Shown here piece by piece: positions 1 to 5,998 of a DNA stretch of 8,084 nt (position 1 is its first letter; each line of letters begins with the position of its first letter). The stretch covers positions 1 to 8,084 of the forward strand of contig DOMU01000203.1 of assembly GCA_003509305.1 (NCBI GenBank). Direction: 5' to 3'. The notes under the pieces were generated by a model. It worked only from the letters and a program-made list of their open reading frames with translations. It did not search any database and was not told the DNA's origin. The DNA comes from Desulfobulbaceae bacterium (GTDB lineage Bacteria > Desulfobacterota > Desulfobulbia > Desulfobulbales > Desulfocapsaceae). The position numbers and the translations under genes were made by a program.

Positions 1-980
1 CCAACCGGGGGCGCCTCGCCGCCCGCGCCGCCTGCCTGGCCCGTGACCTGGCTCACGAACCGGGCAATTATTGGACAGCCAAACACTTCGCCGCTTATGC
101 CGAAAAGCTGCATAAACGCCAAGGATTGAAGTGCCGGATACTCGGCAAGAAGGAACTGAAGGAATTGAAGATGGGTGGCATTCTGGCCGCCAATCAGGGT
201 TCGACCGAGGCGCCCCGGCTGGTCTTGCTCGATTACCAGCCGGAAAATTACAGCAAGACCGTTATGCTGGTGGGCAAGGGGTTAACCTTTGATTCGGGTG
301 GTATCTCTTTGAAACCAGTCGAAGGTATGCACGACATGAGGTATGACATGTGCGGCGGTGCCGCCGTGCTTGCCGTCATGGAGGCTGTCGCGGAAGAGCG
401 GCCTTTGGCGCGGGTGGTTGGCCTGATCCCGGCCACTGACAATATGCCGGACGGCGGGGCGTTGAAACCGGGCGATGTCATCACCCATTATAATGGCTTG
501 ACTTCCGAGATCATCAGTACCGATGCCGAGGGACGGCTGATTTTAGCCGACGCCTTGGCCTGGGGCATCGAAACCTGTCGTCCTGATTGCGTCATAGACA
601 TTGCCACTCTGACTGGTGCCGCTGTCATCGCCCTTGGCCACCATCAGGCCGCCTTGTTCTCGACTGACGAAAAACTGACTGTCGCCCTGCAAGAGGCGGC
701 GGGCCGGGCCACCGAACCGCTGTGGCCAATGCCGTTGCATCCGGCTTATCAGAAGCAGATTAAATCGGATATCGCCGATATCAAGAACACCGCCGGTCGA
801 CCGGGGGCTTCCTGCACCGCCGCCGCCTATTTGCGTCACTTTGTTGGCGGTACCCCGTGGGCGCATATCGATATTGCCGGCACCGCCTGGGATTTCACGG
901 AAAAGGAATACGTTCCGAAAGGTCCATCCGGTTTTGGTGCCCGCCTGCTGCTCGAATTCATCCGCGCTCAGGCGGGCTGA
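1..980 (+). CDS. pepA: Leucyl aminopeptidase (M17 family), C-terminal part, 5' end outside window
   Basis: The reading frame is open from base 3 to the TGA at 978-980 and runs off the left edge, giving 325 residues. M17 enzymes are usually about 500 residues, so the N-terminal domain and start are missing. An in-frame TTG at 126 is not the true start, because family-like sequence (ARDLAHEPGNYWT) lies before it. The fragment holds the complete catalytic domain. The dimetal and catalytic residues are visible: Lys (276-278) and Asp (291-293) in VGKGLTFDSGG, a second Lys in ISLKP, Asp (345-347) in MRYDMCGG, and Asp, Glu and Arg (522-536) in the signature STDAEGRL. M17 enzymes are cytosolic, usually hexameric, Zn/Mn-dependent exopeptidases that release N-terminal residues in peptide turnover. 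No convincing intrinsic terminator follows it. Family assignment is very secure; exact substrate preference is not visible. Confidence 0.95.
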   Translation, partial: NRGRLAARAACLARDLAHEPGNYWTAKHFAAYAEKLHKRQGLKCRILGKKELKELKMGGILAANQGSTEAPRLVLLDYQPENYSKTVMLVGKGLTFDSGGISLKPVEGMHDMRYDMCGGAAVLAVMEAVAEERPLARVVGLIPATDNMPDGGALKPGDVITHYNGLTSEIISTDAEGRLILADALAWGIETCRPDCVIDIATLTGAAVIALGHHQAALFSTDEKLTVALQEAAGRATEPLWPMPLHPAYQKQIKSDIADIKNTAGRPGASCTAAAYLRHFVGGTPWAHIDIAGTAWDFTEKEYVPKGPSGFGARLLLEFIRAQAG

Positions 981-1135
981 ATCATCAGGCCCAGCCGACA
1001 CCGGTTGAGGCGCCTGGCCGCACGAAATTCTTTGCTCATTCTCTGACTCAGGAATAAAGAAAAATCCCCGCCATTATAGCCGCTACTCCGTGTTCTAATG
1101 GAAAGAGAGCTGAATGGTAAGGCGCGGCTCTTGAT

Positions 1136-1169
1136 GCAATATTTTTAGAGTAAGCTAAAAAGATATTGC
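1136..1169. promoter_or_regulatory. Imperfect dyad upstream of feoA, candidate operator
   Basis: A perfect 7-bp inverted repeat, TTTTTAG (1142-1148) and CTAAAAA (1155-1161), is separated by six bases. It is extended outward by GCAATA (1136-1141) and its mirror ATATTGC (1163-1169), offset by one base. There is no downstream T run, so it does not look like a terminator. It overlaps the proposed -35 of the feo operon, where a repressor would be expected. TTAG/CTAA half-sites recall DtxR/IdeR-type metalloregulator boxes more than Fur boxes, but the regulator is inference only. Confidence 0.5.
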
Positions 1170-1193
1170 GACCATAAAAAAATAAGTTAATAT
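1166..1193 (+). promoter_or_regulatory. Candidate sigma70-type promoter of the feo operon
   Basis: A -35-like TTGCGA (1166-1171) and a -10-like TAATAT (1188-1193) are separated by 16 bases, in the AT-rich part of the gap. The predicted transcript would have a leader of about 60 bases before the feoA1 ATG. The -35 overlaps the right arm of the dyad. This is called by eye on partial consensus matches. Confidence 0.4.
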
Positions 1194-1260
1194 ATGAAAA
1201 AATGTTAGTGGTATCGAATTTTATGCAATCGGGGCGGATGTGCCTCACGGAGAAAGAGTT

Positions 1261-1533
1261 ATGCAGAATGGTGTTGAAAAAGCGCACGAGGGCTTGAGGA
1301 ATACTGCTTCATTCCCGCTTGCCTTGGCCGGTGAAGGCGAAAAGGTTCGCATTGTCCATGTCAAAAACAGCCGCATGCTGCAGGAGCGCCTGCTCAGTAT
1401 GGGGCTCCACCTTGAAGATGAAATTCAGGTGGTGCAGCGCCAGTTTGGCGGCGCGGTCTTAATTGAGAAGACCGGCAGCCGCTATGCCATGGGAGGAGGA
1501 ATGGCGCACAAGATCAGTGTGGTCAGGTGCTGA
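1261..1533 (+). CDS. feoA: FeoA domain protein, first copy (ferrous iron transport)
   Basis: This is a 90-residue FeoA-family protein. FeoA is a small cytosolic SH3-like protein that works with the membrane Fe(II) transporter FeoB. The domain spans roughly residues 18-90: a FPLALAGEGEKVRIV strand region, then RLLSMGLHLEDEIQV, then a C-terminal GGGMAHKISV strand. It carries an N-terminal extension of about 15 residues that the second copy lacks. I chose ATG 1261 because GGAG at 1249-1252 sits 8 bases upstream; an in-frame GTG at 1240 would lie ahead of this ribosome binding site. It is the first gene of the feo operon, and its stop lies 4 bases before the start of the second feoA. The family call is strong; how its role differs from the second copy cannot be read from sequence. 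Confidence 0.9.
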   Translation: MQNGVEKAHEGLRNTASFPLALAGEGEKVRIVHVKNSRMLQERLLSMGLHLEDEIQVVQRQFGGAVLIEKTGSRYAMGGGMAHKISVVRC

Positions 1534-1537
1534 AGCA

Positions 1538-1777
1538 ATGGAAGAAAAAAAACTGGCAGATATAGCGGTGGGCGGGAAAGGCAGGGTCCTTGGCTTTGCA
1601 AAGGGAAGCGAGGCCTACCGGCAAAAGCTCCTGGCAATGGGGCTGATTAAAGGGGTGCAGTTTGAGGTGATGCGGGTCGCACCCATGGGGGATCCGGTGG
1701 AGATCCGGGTGCGGGACTATAACCTCAGCCTGCGCACAGAGGAGGCAAGGGCCCTGCGAGTGGAGGAGGCAGCTTGA
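1538..1777 (+). CDS. feoA: FeoA domain protein, second copy
   Basis: This is a 79-residue FeoA protein that is nearly all domain. It opens with KLADIAVGGKGRVLGF and continues through LLAMGLIKGVQFEVMRVAPMG (residues 31-51) to the hallmark PVEIRVRDYNLSLRTEEA stretch (53-70). This is a more canonical FeoA than the first copy, whose equivalent region is degenerate. I placed the start at ATG 1538, just after the previous stop (1531-1533). The same frame is open upstream inside feoA1, but that part does not resemble FeoA. No strong ribosome binding site precedes ATG 1538, so translational coupling to feoA1 is likely. Its TGA (1775-1777) shares a base with the feoB ATG (TGATG), so FeoA and FeoB production is probably also coupled. 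Confidence 0.92.
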   Translation: MEEKKLADIAVGGKGRVLGFAKGSEAYRQKLLAMGLIKGVQFEVMRVAPMGDPVEIRVRDYNLSLRTEEARALRVEEAA

Positions 1778-4131
1778 TGAAAGAGAGTGGCGAGGTTGTT
1801 ATTGGTGTCATTGGCAACCCTAACTGCGGGAAAAGCACCTTATTTAATATCCTGACCGGCGCCAAGCAGCGGGTTGGCAACTGGCCCGGCGTGACTGTGG
1901 ACCGCAAGACGGGTTCGTACCGTTTTCAAGGCAGGGAGGTGGAGGTCGTCGATACGCCGGGCATTTATTCCCTGGCCGCTTCTTCCCTTGATGAAAAGGT
2001 GACCCGTGATTTCATCCTGTCCCGTGAAGCTGATCTTATCGTCAATATCGTGGATGCCTCCAACATCGAACGCAATCTTTATCTGACCACGCAACTGCTG
2101 GAAATGCGCGTTCCCCTGGTCCTGGCCCTCAACATGATGGATATAGCCGCGGAGAAGCGGCTGCGCATTGACGTAAAAGGGCTGGAGGAACGTCTGGGCT
2201 GCCCGGTGGTGCCGATGACCGCTTCCAGGCGTCAAGGTATTGAGGAGTTGAAAGAGGGCATTCTCGTTTTAGCCGGACAGAAAACGGAACAGGAGCTGCC
2301 CGCCGGGCTGACCTATCCGGCACCCGTACAGGAGGCAAGGGCGCGGATAGCGGCCATGATCCAGGAGGCTTGCGCCGTCCGTGGGATGGACGCCAGCTGG
2401 CTGGCCCTGAAGCTTCTGGAGAATGATGCTGATGCGGAACAGTATGTACCGCTGGGAGCGGAAGTGAGGGCCGCGGTTGCAAGGTATCAGCAGGATATTG
2501 AAGAGACTGAAGAGGAGGAAGCGGATATTCTGGTCGCCTCGGCGCGTTATGGCTTTATCTCCTGGCTGTTGCAGGGGATTGTCCGGAAAGAGGGGCAAGC
2601 TGACGCCACCTTGTCCGACCGGATTGACCGGGTTGTCCTCAGCCGGATTTTCGGTATTCCGATTTTTTTGGCTGCCATGTATCTGATGTTCATGTTCACC
2701 ATCAACCTCGGCGGTGCCTTTATTGACTTTTTTGACCAGTTTGCCGGCGCAATCTTTGTTGACGGCCTTGCCGCCCTGATGGATGGGCTGCATGCACCGG
2801 AGTGGCTGACGGCCCTCCTTGCAACCGGCATCGGCAGCGGCATCCAGACCATGGCCACTTTCATCCCCCCCATCGGTTTTATGTTCCTTTTCCTCTCCTT
2901 TCTGGAGGATTCGGGCTATATGGCGCGGGCCGCCTTTGTCATGGACCGGTTCATGCGTTTCATCGGCCTGCCCGGCAAAGCCTTTGTGCCGCTCCTGGTC
3001 GGATTCGGCTGCAATGTGCCGGCAATCATGGCTACCCGGACGCTGGAGAACGAGCGTGACCGCACGCTGACCATCATGATGAACCCCTTCATGTCCTGTG
3101 GGGCCCGGCTGCCCGTCTATGCCCTGTTCGCTGTTGCCTTCTTTCCGTCGGGTGGCCAGAATATGGTCTTTCTGCTGTATCTCATCGGTATTGCCTTTGC
3201 CGTGTTGACCGGGCTTATTCTGAAAAATACGGTCCTGCGGGGCGAAGTTACGCCTTTCATCATGGAAATGCCGCCCTACCATCTGCCAACGGCCCGTTCC
3301 GTACTGCTCCGTGCTTACGACCGGCTGAAATCCTTTCTCTTCCGGGCCGGAAAGGTCCTGATCCCTGTCATTATGGTTCTTTCCGTGCTTAACTCGATGG
3401 GGACGGACGGCAGCTTTGGCAACCAGGACAAAGAGACCTCTGTACTGGCCTCGGTGAGCAAGGCGATCATTCCGGTATTTGAGCCCATGGGCATGCACGC
3501 GGACAACTGGCCGGCATCGTTGGGCATCTTTACCGGCATTTTTGCCAAAGAGGCGGTCGTCGGCACCTTGGATGCCTTGTATACGGATATGGACCGCCGG
3601 GAAACGGGGAATGAAGAAGCGGAGGAACCCTTTCAGTTCTGGCCGGCTCTGGCCGCCTCTTTTGCCACCATACCGGAAAATCTGGCCGGGATGCTTGGCA
3701 GCTTCGCCGATCCGTTGGGCATATCGGTGGTCAACGAAGAGCAGGAGGTACAGGCGTCCACAATAGGTTCCATGGTCCGCCTTTTTGGCTCGCAAAGCGC
3801 CGCCTTTGCCTATCTGCTCTTTGTTCTGCTCTATTTCCCGTGCAGCGCCGCCATAGCAGCGGTCTACCGTGAAACCACCCTGGGCTGGACGGTCTTTGCC
3901 GGATTCTGGACAACCTTTCTGGCCTACCTGGCTGCCACCAGTTTTTATCAGATCGCGAATTTTTCACAGCGGCCATTCTATGCGACTGTGGTGCTTCTCA
4001 CGGATTTAACGGTTTTTGTTGGAGTTGTTGCGGTAATGAAGATCCTGGGCCGCAGATCACGCCGTCATGCGGGAGAGCCCCTTGCCTTTGGTGGCATGGT
4101 ATCAGATCTTGCCGGTAAAAAAGAGGGATAA
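1777..4131 (+). CDS. feoB: Ferrous iron transporter FeoB
   Basis: This is a 784-residue FeoB, close to the usual full length. FeoB is the inner-membrane Fe(II) transporter whose N-terminal GTPase drives or gates uptake. Nucleotide-binding motifs are intact: G1 GNPNCGKST (13-21), G2 GNWPGVTV (35-42), G3 DTPG (59-62), G4 NMMD (119-122) and a G5-like TAS (148-150). A helical GDI-like spacer runs to about residue 275. The membrane part follows, with the two gate signatures: GFGCNVPAIMATR (409-421, Cys412) plus MNPFMSCGARLP (435-446, Cys441), and FAKEAVVGTL (589-598). Hydrophobic segments continue to about 757, ending in a short basic tail. ATG 1777 is preferred because GGAGGAGG (1762-1769) lies 7 bases upstream; an in-frame TTG at 1774 is too close to it. 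It overlaps the feoA2 stop by one base. Confidence 0.98.
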   Translation: MKESGEVVIGVIGNPNCGKSTLFNILTGAKQRVGNWPGVTVDRKTGSYRFQGREVEVVDTPGIYSLAASSLDEKVTRDFILSREADLIVNIVDASNIERNLYLTTQLLEMRVPLVLALNMMDIAAEKRLRIDVKGLEERLGCPVVPMTASRRQGIEELKEGILVLAGQKTEQELPAGLTYPAPVQEARARIAAMIQEACAVRGMDASWLALKLLENDADAEQYVPLGAEVRAAVARYQQDIEETEEEEADILVASARYGFISWLLQGIVRKEGQADATLSDRIDRVVLSRIFGIPIFLAAMYLMFMFTINLGGAFIDFFDQFAGAIFVDGLAALMDGLHAPEWLTALLATGIGSGIQTMATFIPPIGFMFLFLSFLEDSGYMARAAFVMDRFMRFIGLPGKAFVPLLVGFGCNVPAIMATRTLENERDRTLTIMMNPFMSCGARLPVYALFAVAFFPSGGQNMVFLLYLIGIAFAVLTGLILKNTVLRGEVTPFIMEMPPYHLPTARSVLLRAYDRLKSFLFRAGKVLIPVIMVLSVLNSMGTDGSFGNQDKETSVLASVSKAIIPVFEPMGMHADNWPASLGIFTGIFAKEAVVGTLDALYTDMDRRETGNEEAEEPFQFWPALAASFATIPENLAGMLGSFADPLGISVVNEEQEVQASTIGSMVRLFGSQSAAFAYLLFVLLYFPCSAAIAAVYRETTLGWTVFAGFWTTFLAYLAATSFYQIANFSQRPFYATVVLLTDLTVFVGVVAVMKILGRRSRRHAGEPLAFGGMVSDLAGKKEG

Positions 4132-4136
4132 AATAT

Positions 4137-4358
4137 ATGGACCTGATTGCGGTCAAACAATATGTGCGGGAGCGCGGTGTGGCGCCGCTTACGGATATCG
4201 CCCTGCATTTCAAAACGGATGCGGACACCGTCCGTCCCTTGCTTGCCTTGTGGATTGCTAAAGGGAAGATAAAAAAACGTATTGTTTCGGCAGAATTCTG
4301 TAAAGGGTGTTGTAAATGCGACCCGGCACTTTTAGAGTCCTATGAATGGTTGGACTGA
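4137..4358 (+). CDS. feoC: FeoC-like winged-helix protein with Cys cluster
   Basis: This is a 73-residue protein directly behind feoB. Residues 1-50 have the spacing of a small winged-helix domain (LIAVKQYVRERGVAPLTDIA, then TDADTVRPLLALWIAKGKI). A cysteine cluster, C-x2-C-C-x-C (Cys55, 58, 59, 61), sits in the wing region. FeoC proteins share this plan; in enterobacteria the cysteines hold an oxygen-sensitive Fe-S cluster and the protein contacts and stabilises FeoB. The ATG is 5 bases after the feoB stop, and AGAGGGA (4122-4128) provides a ribosome binding site. It could instead be a DNA-binding regulator of the operon, which has also been proposed for the family. Size, position and cysteines make FeoC the best call. 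Confidence 0.85.
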   Translation: MDLIAVKQYVRERGVAPLTDIALHFKTDADTVRPLLALWIAKGKIKKRIVSAEFCKGCCKCDPALLESYEWLD

Positions 4359-4506
4359 GGGTTGCCGACAGGGCGAGCGGAATCCGCATAATGACACGAT
4401 TAACGCCTATGAGGCTTCTTTGTCTTACGGCTGGGAGCAGGAAGATAAGTTCTTTACCCACCCTTTTTATGAACGGCAGAATGGGTCCTTGGTCGGCGAT
4501 CACTGA
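4342..4506 (+). CDS. Possible 54-residue hypothetical protein overlapping the end of feoC
   Basis: An ATG at 4342 opens a 54-codon frame to TGA 4504-4506, overlapping the last 17 bases of feoC in a different frame. I do not recognise the product. It is hydrophilic and rich in aromatic residues and Asn/Glu (for example NDTINAYEASLSYGWEQEDK), with one Cys, no membrane segment and no signal peptide. Codon choice is unremarkable, with no AGA, AGG or ATA codons. Overlap with feoC would fit translational coupling, but the ribosome binding site is poor (AGAG at 4334-4337). It may be a fifth small feo gene, a decayed downstream gene, or chance. Of the frames in this stretch, it has the most protein-like composition. 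Confidence 0.3.
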   Translation: MNGWTEGCRQGERNPHNDTINAYEASLSYGWEQEDKFFTHPFYERQNGSLVGDH

Positions 4507-4693
4507 ATATGTCCGTGCCCTGGGCAGTTTCGTCGCTTTGTCGTATGGCATGGGTTCATCCCGGAGGCTTCCTGGCAATGGCGTGCGTCGGGCGCATCAT
4601 TACTTTGCTCGGATTGATTATGAGATGACTCCAGGCTCATCAAACCGTGTTGATTTCCAGTTCTTCGTCAATGGGCTGACCAGTGGAAAAGGG
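4359..4693. other. About 330-base stretch with no confident gene
   Basis: Between the feoC stop and the riboswitch promoter I see no recognised gene, RNA or mobile-element end, apart from the possible 54-codon frame to 4506. A frame running 4346-4771 extends into the riboswitch aptamer and its translation has no family character, so it is treated as chance. No clear intrinsic terminator for the feo operon was found. The small symmetric elements seen (GATGA/TCATC near 4621-4638, GCCCTGGGC near 4516-4524) lack T tracts. Confidence 0.5.
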
Positions 4694-4722
4694 TTGACGT
4701 TGTTTAGATTAAAATGTATGAG
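4694..4722 (+). promoter_or_regulatory. Promoter of the cobalamin riboswitch-cbiK transcript
   Basis: TTGACG (4694-4699) is a 5/6 match to a sigma70 -35. Exactly 17 bases later TATGAG (4717-4722) matches four of six -10 positions. The expected start, about 4729, coincides with the first base of the riboswitch P1 stem at 4730. That coincidence is independent support for the call. Confidence 0.65.
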
Positions 4723-4729
4723 AAAAGGA

Positions 4730-4888
4730 GTTTCAGGCGCGATATTTCGCTTAAAAAGGAACCCCGTGTGAATCGGGGACAGGCCCGCTGCTGTGACCGG
4801 GGACCGAAGCCGCGAAAGCCACTGGAGGAGTTTCTCTGGGAAGGCGCGGTGGAGGGATGAGCCGGAAGTCAGAAGACTTGCCGGAAAC
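4730..4888 (+). ncRNA. Cobalamin (B12) riboswitch aptamer
   Basis: The conserved landmarks of the adenosylcobalamin/cobalamin aptamer occur in order. A closing stem P1 is formed by GTTTCAGGC (4730-4738) with GCCGGAAAC (4880-4888), with one A/G mismatch. Next come a GGAA element and the CCCCG-TGTGAAT-CGGGG hairpin (4762-4778). The core CAGGCCCGCTGCTGTGACC follows (about 4780-4798), then GCCACTG ... GGGAAGGC. The B12 box AGTCAGAAGACTTGCC is at 4867-4882, close to the consensus AGYCMGGAGACCKGCC. It lies in the leader of the cbiK-type gene and is followed by an intrinsic terminator, so high cobalamin is expected to stop transcription before that gene. The family call is strong; the exact ligand form (adenosyl-, methyl- or aquocobalamin) cannot be read from sequence. 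Confidence 0.93.
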
Positions 4889-4942
4889 ATGAGACGTTCT
4901 TCCCGTGGACACGGAAGGATAAACCGAGAGGAAAACAGGGCT

Positions 4943-4974
4943 TCCCCGGATCATTTTTGGGTCCGGGGATTTTT
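4943..4974 (+). terminator. Intrinsic terminator, likely the riboswitch expression platform
   Basis: A perfect 8-bp GC-rich stem, TCCCCGGA (4943-4950) with TCCGGGGA (4962-4969), encloses an 11-base loop and is followed by five T residues (4970-4974). It lies 54 bases after the aptamer and before the ribosome binding site of the chelatase gene. That is the position expected for a transcription-terminating riboswitch. Confidence 0.82.
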
Positions 4975-5008
4975 GGTCTCCGGGCCACCATTTCACATGG
5001 AGGCCGTC

Positions 5009-5998
5009 ATGCCTGTATTGAAATCTGTACTGAACGTCGCCGCGCTGTTGTGCGCCGCCATCCTGCTCTGTTCCTCCCCTGGCCTGGCCGCCGGGCACGA
5101 CAAAGAAAGACCGAAAACGGCCATCGTCCTGGCTCATTTCGGCACCACCGTTCCGTCGGGACTGAAGTCGATCACCGCCATTTCAGAGGCGGTACGCAAA
5201 GCCTACCCTAATTCAGAAGTGCGCCTCACCTTCACCTCGAACATTATCCGGTCAATCTGGCGTAAACGCCAGGCCGAGGCGCAAAAATGGCTGGATCAGG
5301 GCGTGCCGCGGGAAATCCTGTACGTAAAAAACATCATTCAGGTCTTGGGTGATCTGCGTGAAGAAGGGTACCGCGACATTATCGTTCAGCCGAGCCATAT
5401 GTTCTATATGGAGGAATCGAAGGACCTGGACAACTATGTCAAGGCCATCGGCTCGATTGAAACGATGAAAGCGAAATGGCGTCCTTTCAATCGCATCGTT
5501 CTCGGGCGTCCGGCTTTGGGCGCGCCTGGCGATCGGTACGATTTTCATAAGGATGTGGCGAAAGCGGTGACAGCTCTGGCCAGAGACGTGGTGGCGGCGA
5601 AGAAGATGGGAGGCGCGTTGCTTTACATAGGCCATGGCAACGAATACTGGCCGAGTGGCATCTACGCTGTGGTCCAGAAGATGATGCGGGAAAAGTATCC
5701 GGAAACCATAACCTACATCGGCCTGGTCGAGGGGACGCCGACGCTTGAAGATGCCATTGCCGAGATGAAACGTGACGGTGTGAAGAATATTTATCTGAAA
5801 CCTTTCATGGTAACAGCGGGTGACCACGCCAACAACGACATGGCCGGCGATGACAAAGATTCCTGGCTGTCGGTGTTGAAGAGCCAAGGTTTCACGGTGC
5901 GGCCAGCGATCGAAGGCTTGGGCGAGAATCCGGAATTTGTGCGGATTTTCGTCGAACATATCCGCGAGGCCGCAGAAGATCAGGGCGTGGCACTGTGA
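5009..5998 (+). CDS. cbiK: Exported sirohydrochlorin cobaltochelatase, CbiK type
   Basis: This is a 329-residue protein of the anaerobic cobaltochelatase (CbiK) family, which inserts Co(II) into sirohydrochlorin in early anaerobic cobalamin synthesis. Residues 1-28 form a signal peptide: a short basic start, a hydrophobic core (VLNVAALLCAAILL), and a signal peptidase I type site near GLAA-GH. There is no proper lipobox. The mature part begins with TAIVLAHFGTT. Probable metal-site residues are His209 (YIGHGNEYWPSG), Glu241 (GLVEGTPT) and His273 (GDHANNDMAG), whose spacing matches the His/Glu/His set known in CbiK. QPSHMFYMEE lies at 127-136. ATG 5009 is supported by GGAGG (4999-5003); a frame open from 4793 crosses the riboswitch and terminator and is not the start. 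A periplasmic CbiK is known in Desulfovibrio. Its physiological role outside the cytoplasm is unclear, and Fe(II) chelation is possible. Confidence 0.9.
   Translation: MPVLKSVLNVAALLCAAILLCSSPGLAAGHDKERPKTAIVLAHFGTTVPSGLKSITAISEAVRKAYPNSEVRLTFTSNIIRSIWRKRQAEAQKWLDQGVPREILYVKNIIQVLGDLREEGYRDIIVQPSHMFYMEESKDLDNYVKAIGSIETMKAKWRPFNRIVLGRPALGAPGDRYDFHKDVAKAVTALARDVVAAKKMGGALLYIGHGNEYWPSGIYAVVQKMMREKYPETITYIGLVEGTPTLEDAIAEMKRDGVKNIYLKPFMVTAGDHANNDMAGDDKDSWLSVLKSQGFTVRPAIEGLGENPEFVRIFVEHIREAAEDQGVAL

Larger units (their letters stand above)
981..1260. other. Intergenic region between pepA and feoA
   Basis: This 280-base gap has no credible gene. Its second half is much more AT-rich than the flanking genes and contains the dyad and promoter listed separately. 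I looked for a classical 19-bp Fur box with GATAAT-type repeats and did not see one. Behind pepA there is only a small bulged hairpin (GGGCTGA/TCAGGCCC, about 974-993) without a T tract, so it is not a convincing terminator. Confidence 0.6.

Noticed and set aside
974..993. Intrinsic terminator behind pepA (GGGCTGA/TCAGGCCC)
   Set aside because: The stem is short with a bulge, overlaps the stop codon and has no T tract.
543..1001. 152-codon - strand frame inside pepA
   Set aside because: It is antisense to the M17 catalytic domain and its product has no family character.
981..1260. Classical Fur box upstream of feoA
   Set aside because: I searched the gap for GATAATGATAATCATTATC-like repeats and saw none. 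The dyad present is of a different type.
2269..3795. 508-codon open frame on the - strand inside feoB
   Set aside because: It is fully antisense to a well-supported feoB, and its Gly/Gln/His/Arg-rich product has no family features. It is a by-product of the codon bias of feoB.
4258..4578. 106-codon - strand frame over the feoC end and the following gap
   Set aside because: It is partly antisense to feoC, has no ribosome site and no recognisable motif.
4346..4771. 141-codon + strand frame after feoC
   Set aside because: It overlaps the feoC end in another frame and runs through the riboswitch promoter into the aptamer. Its translation shows no domain, and its GTG/ATG starts lack a ribosome site.
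4793..5008. N-terminal extension of the cbiK frame back to 4793
   Set aside because: This part is the riboswitch and terminator. A signal peptide and a good ribosome binding site both place the start at 5009.
5252..5959. 235-codon open frame on the - strand inside cbiK
   Set aside because: It is antisense to the CbiK reading, whose catalytic motifs are intact, and the product is Arg/His-rich without motifs.
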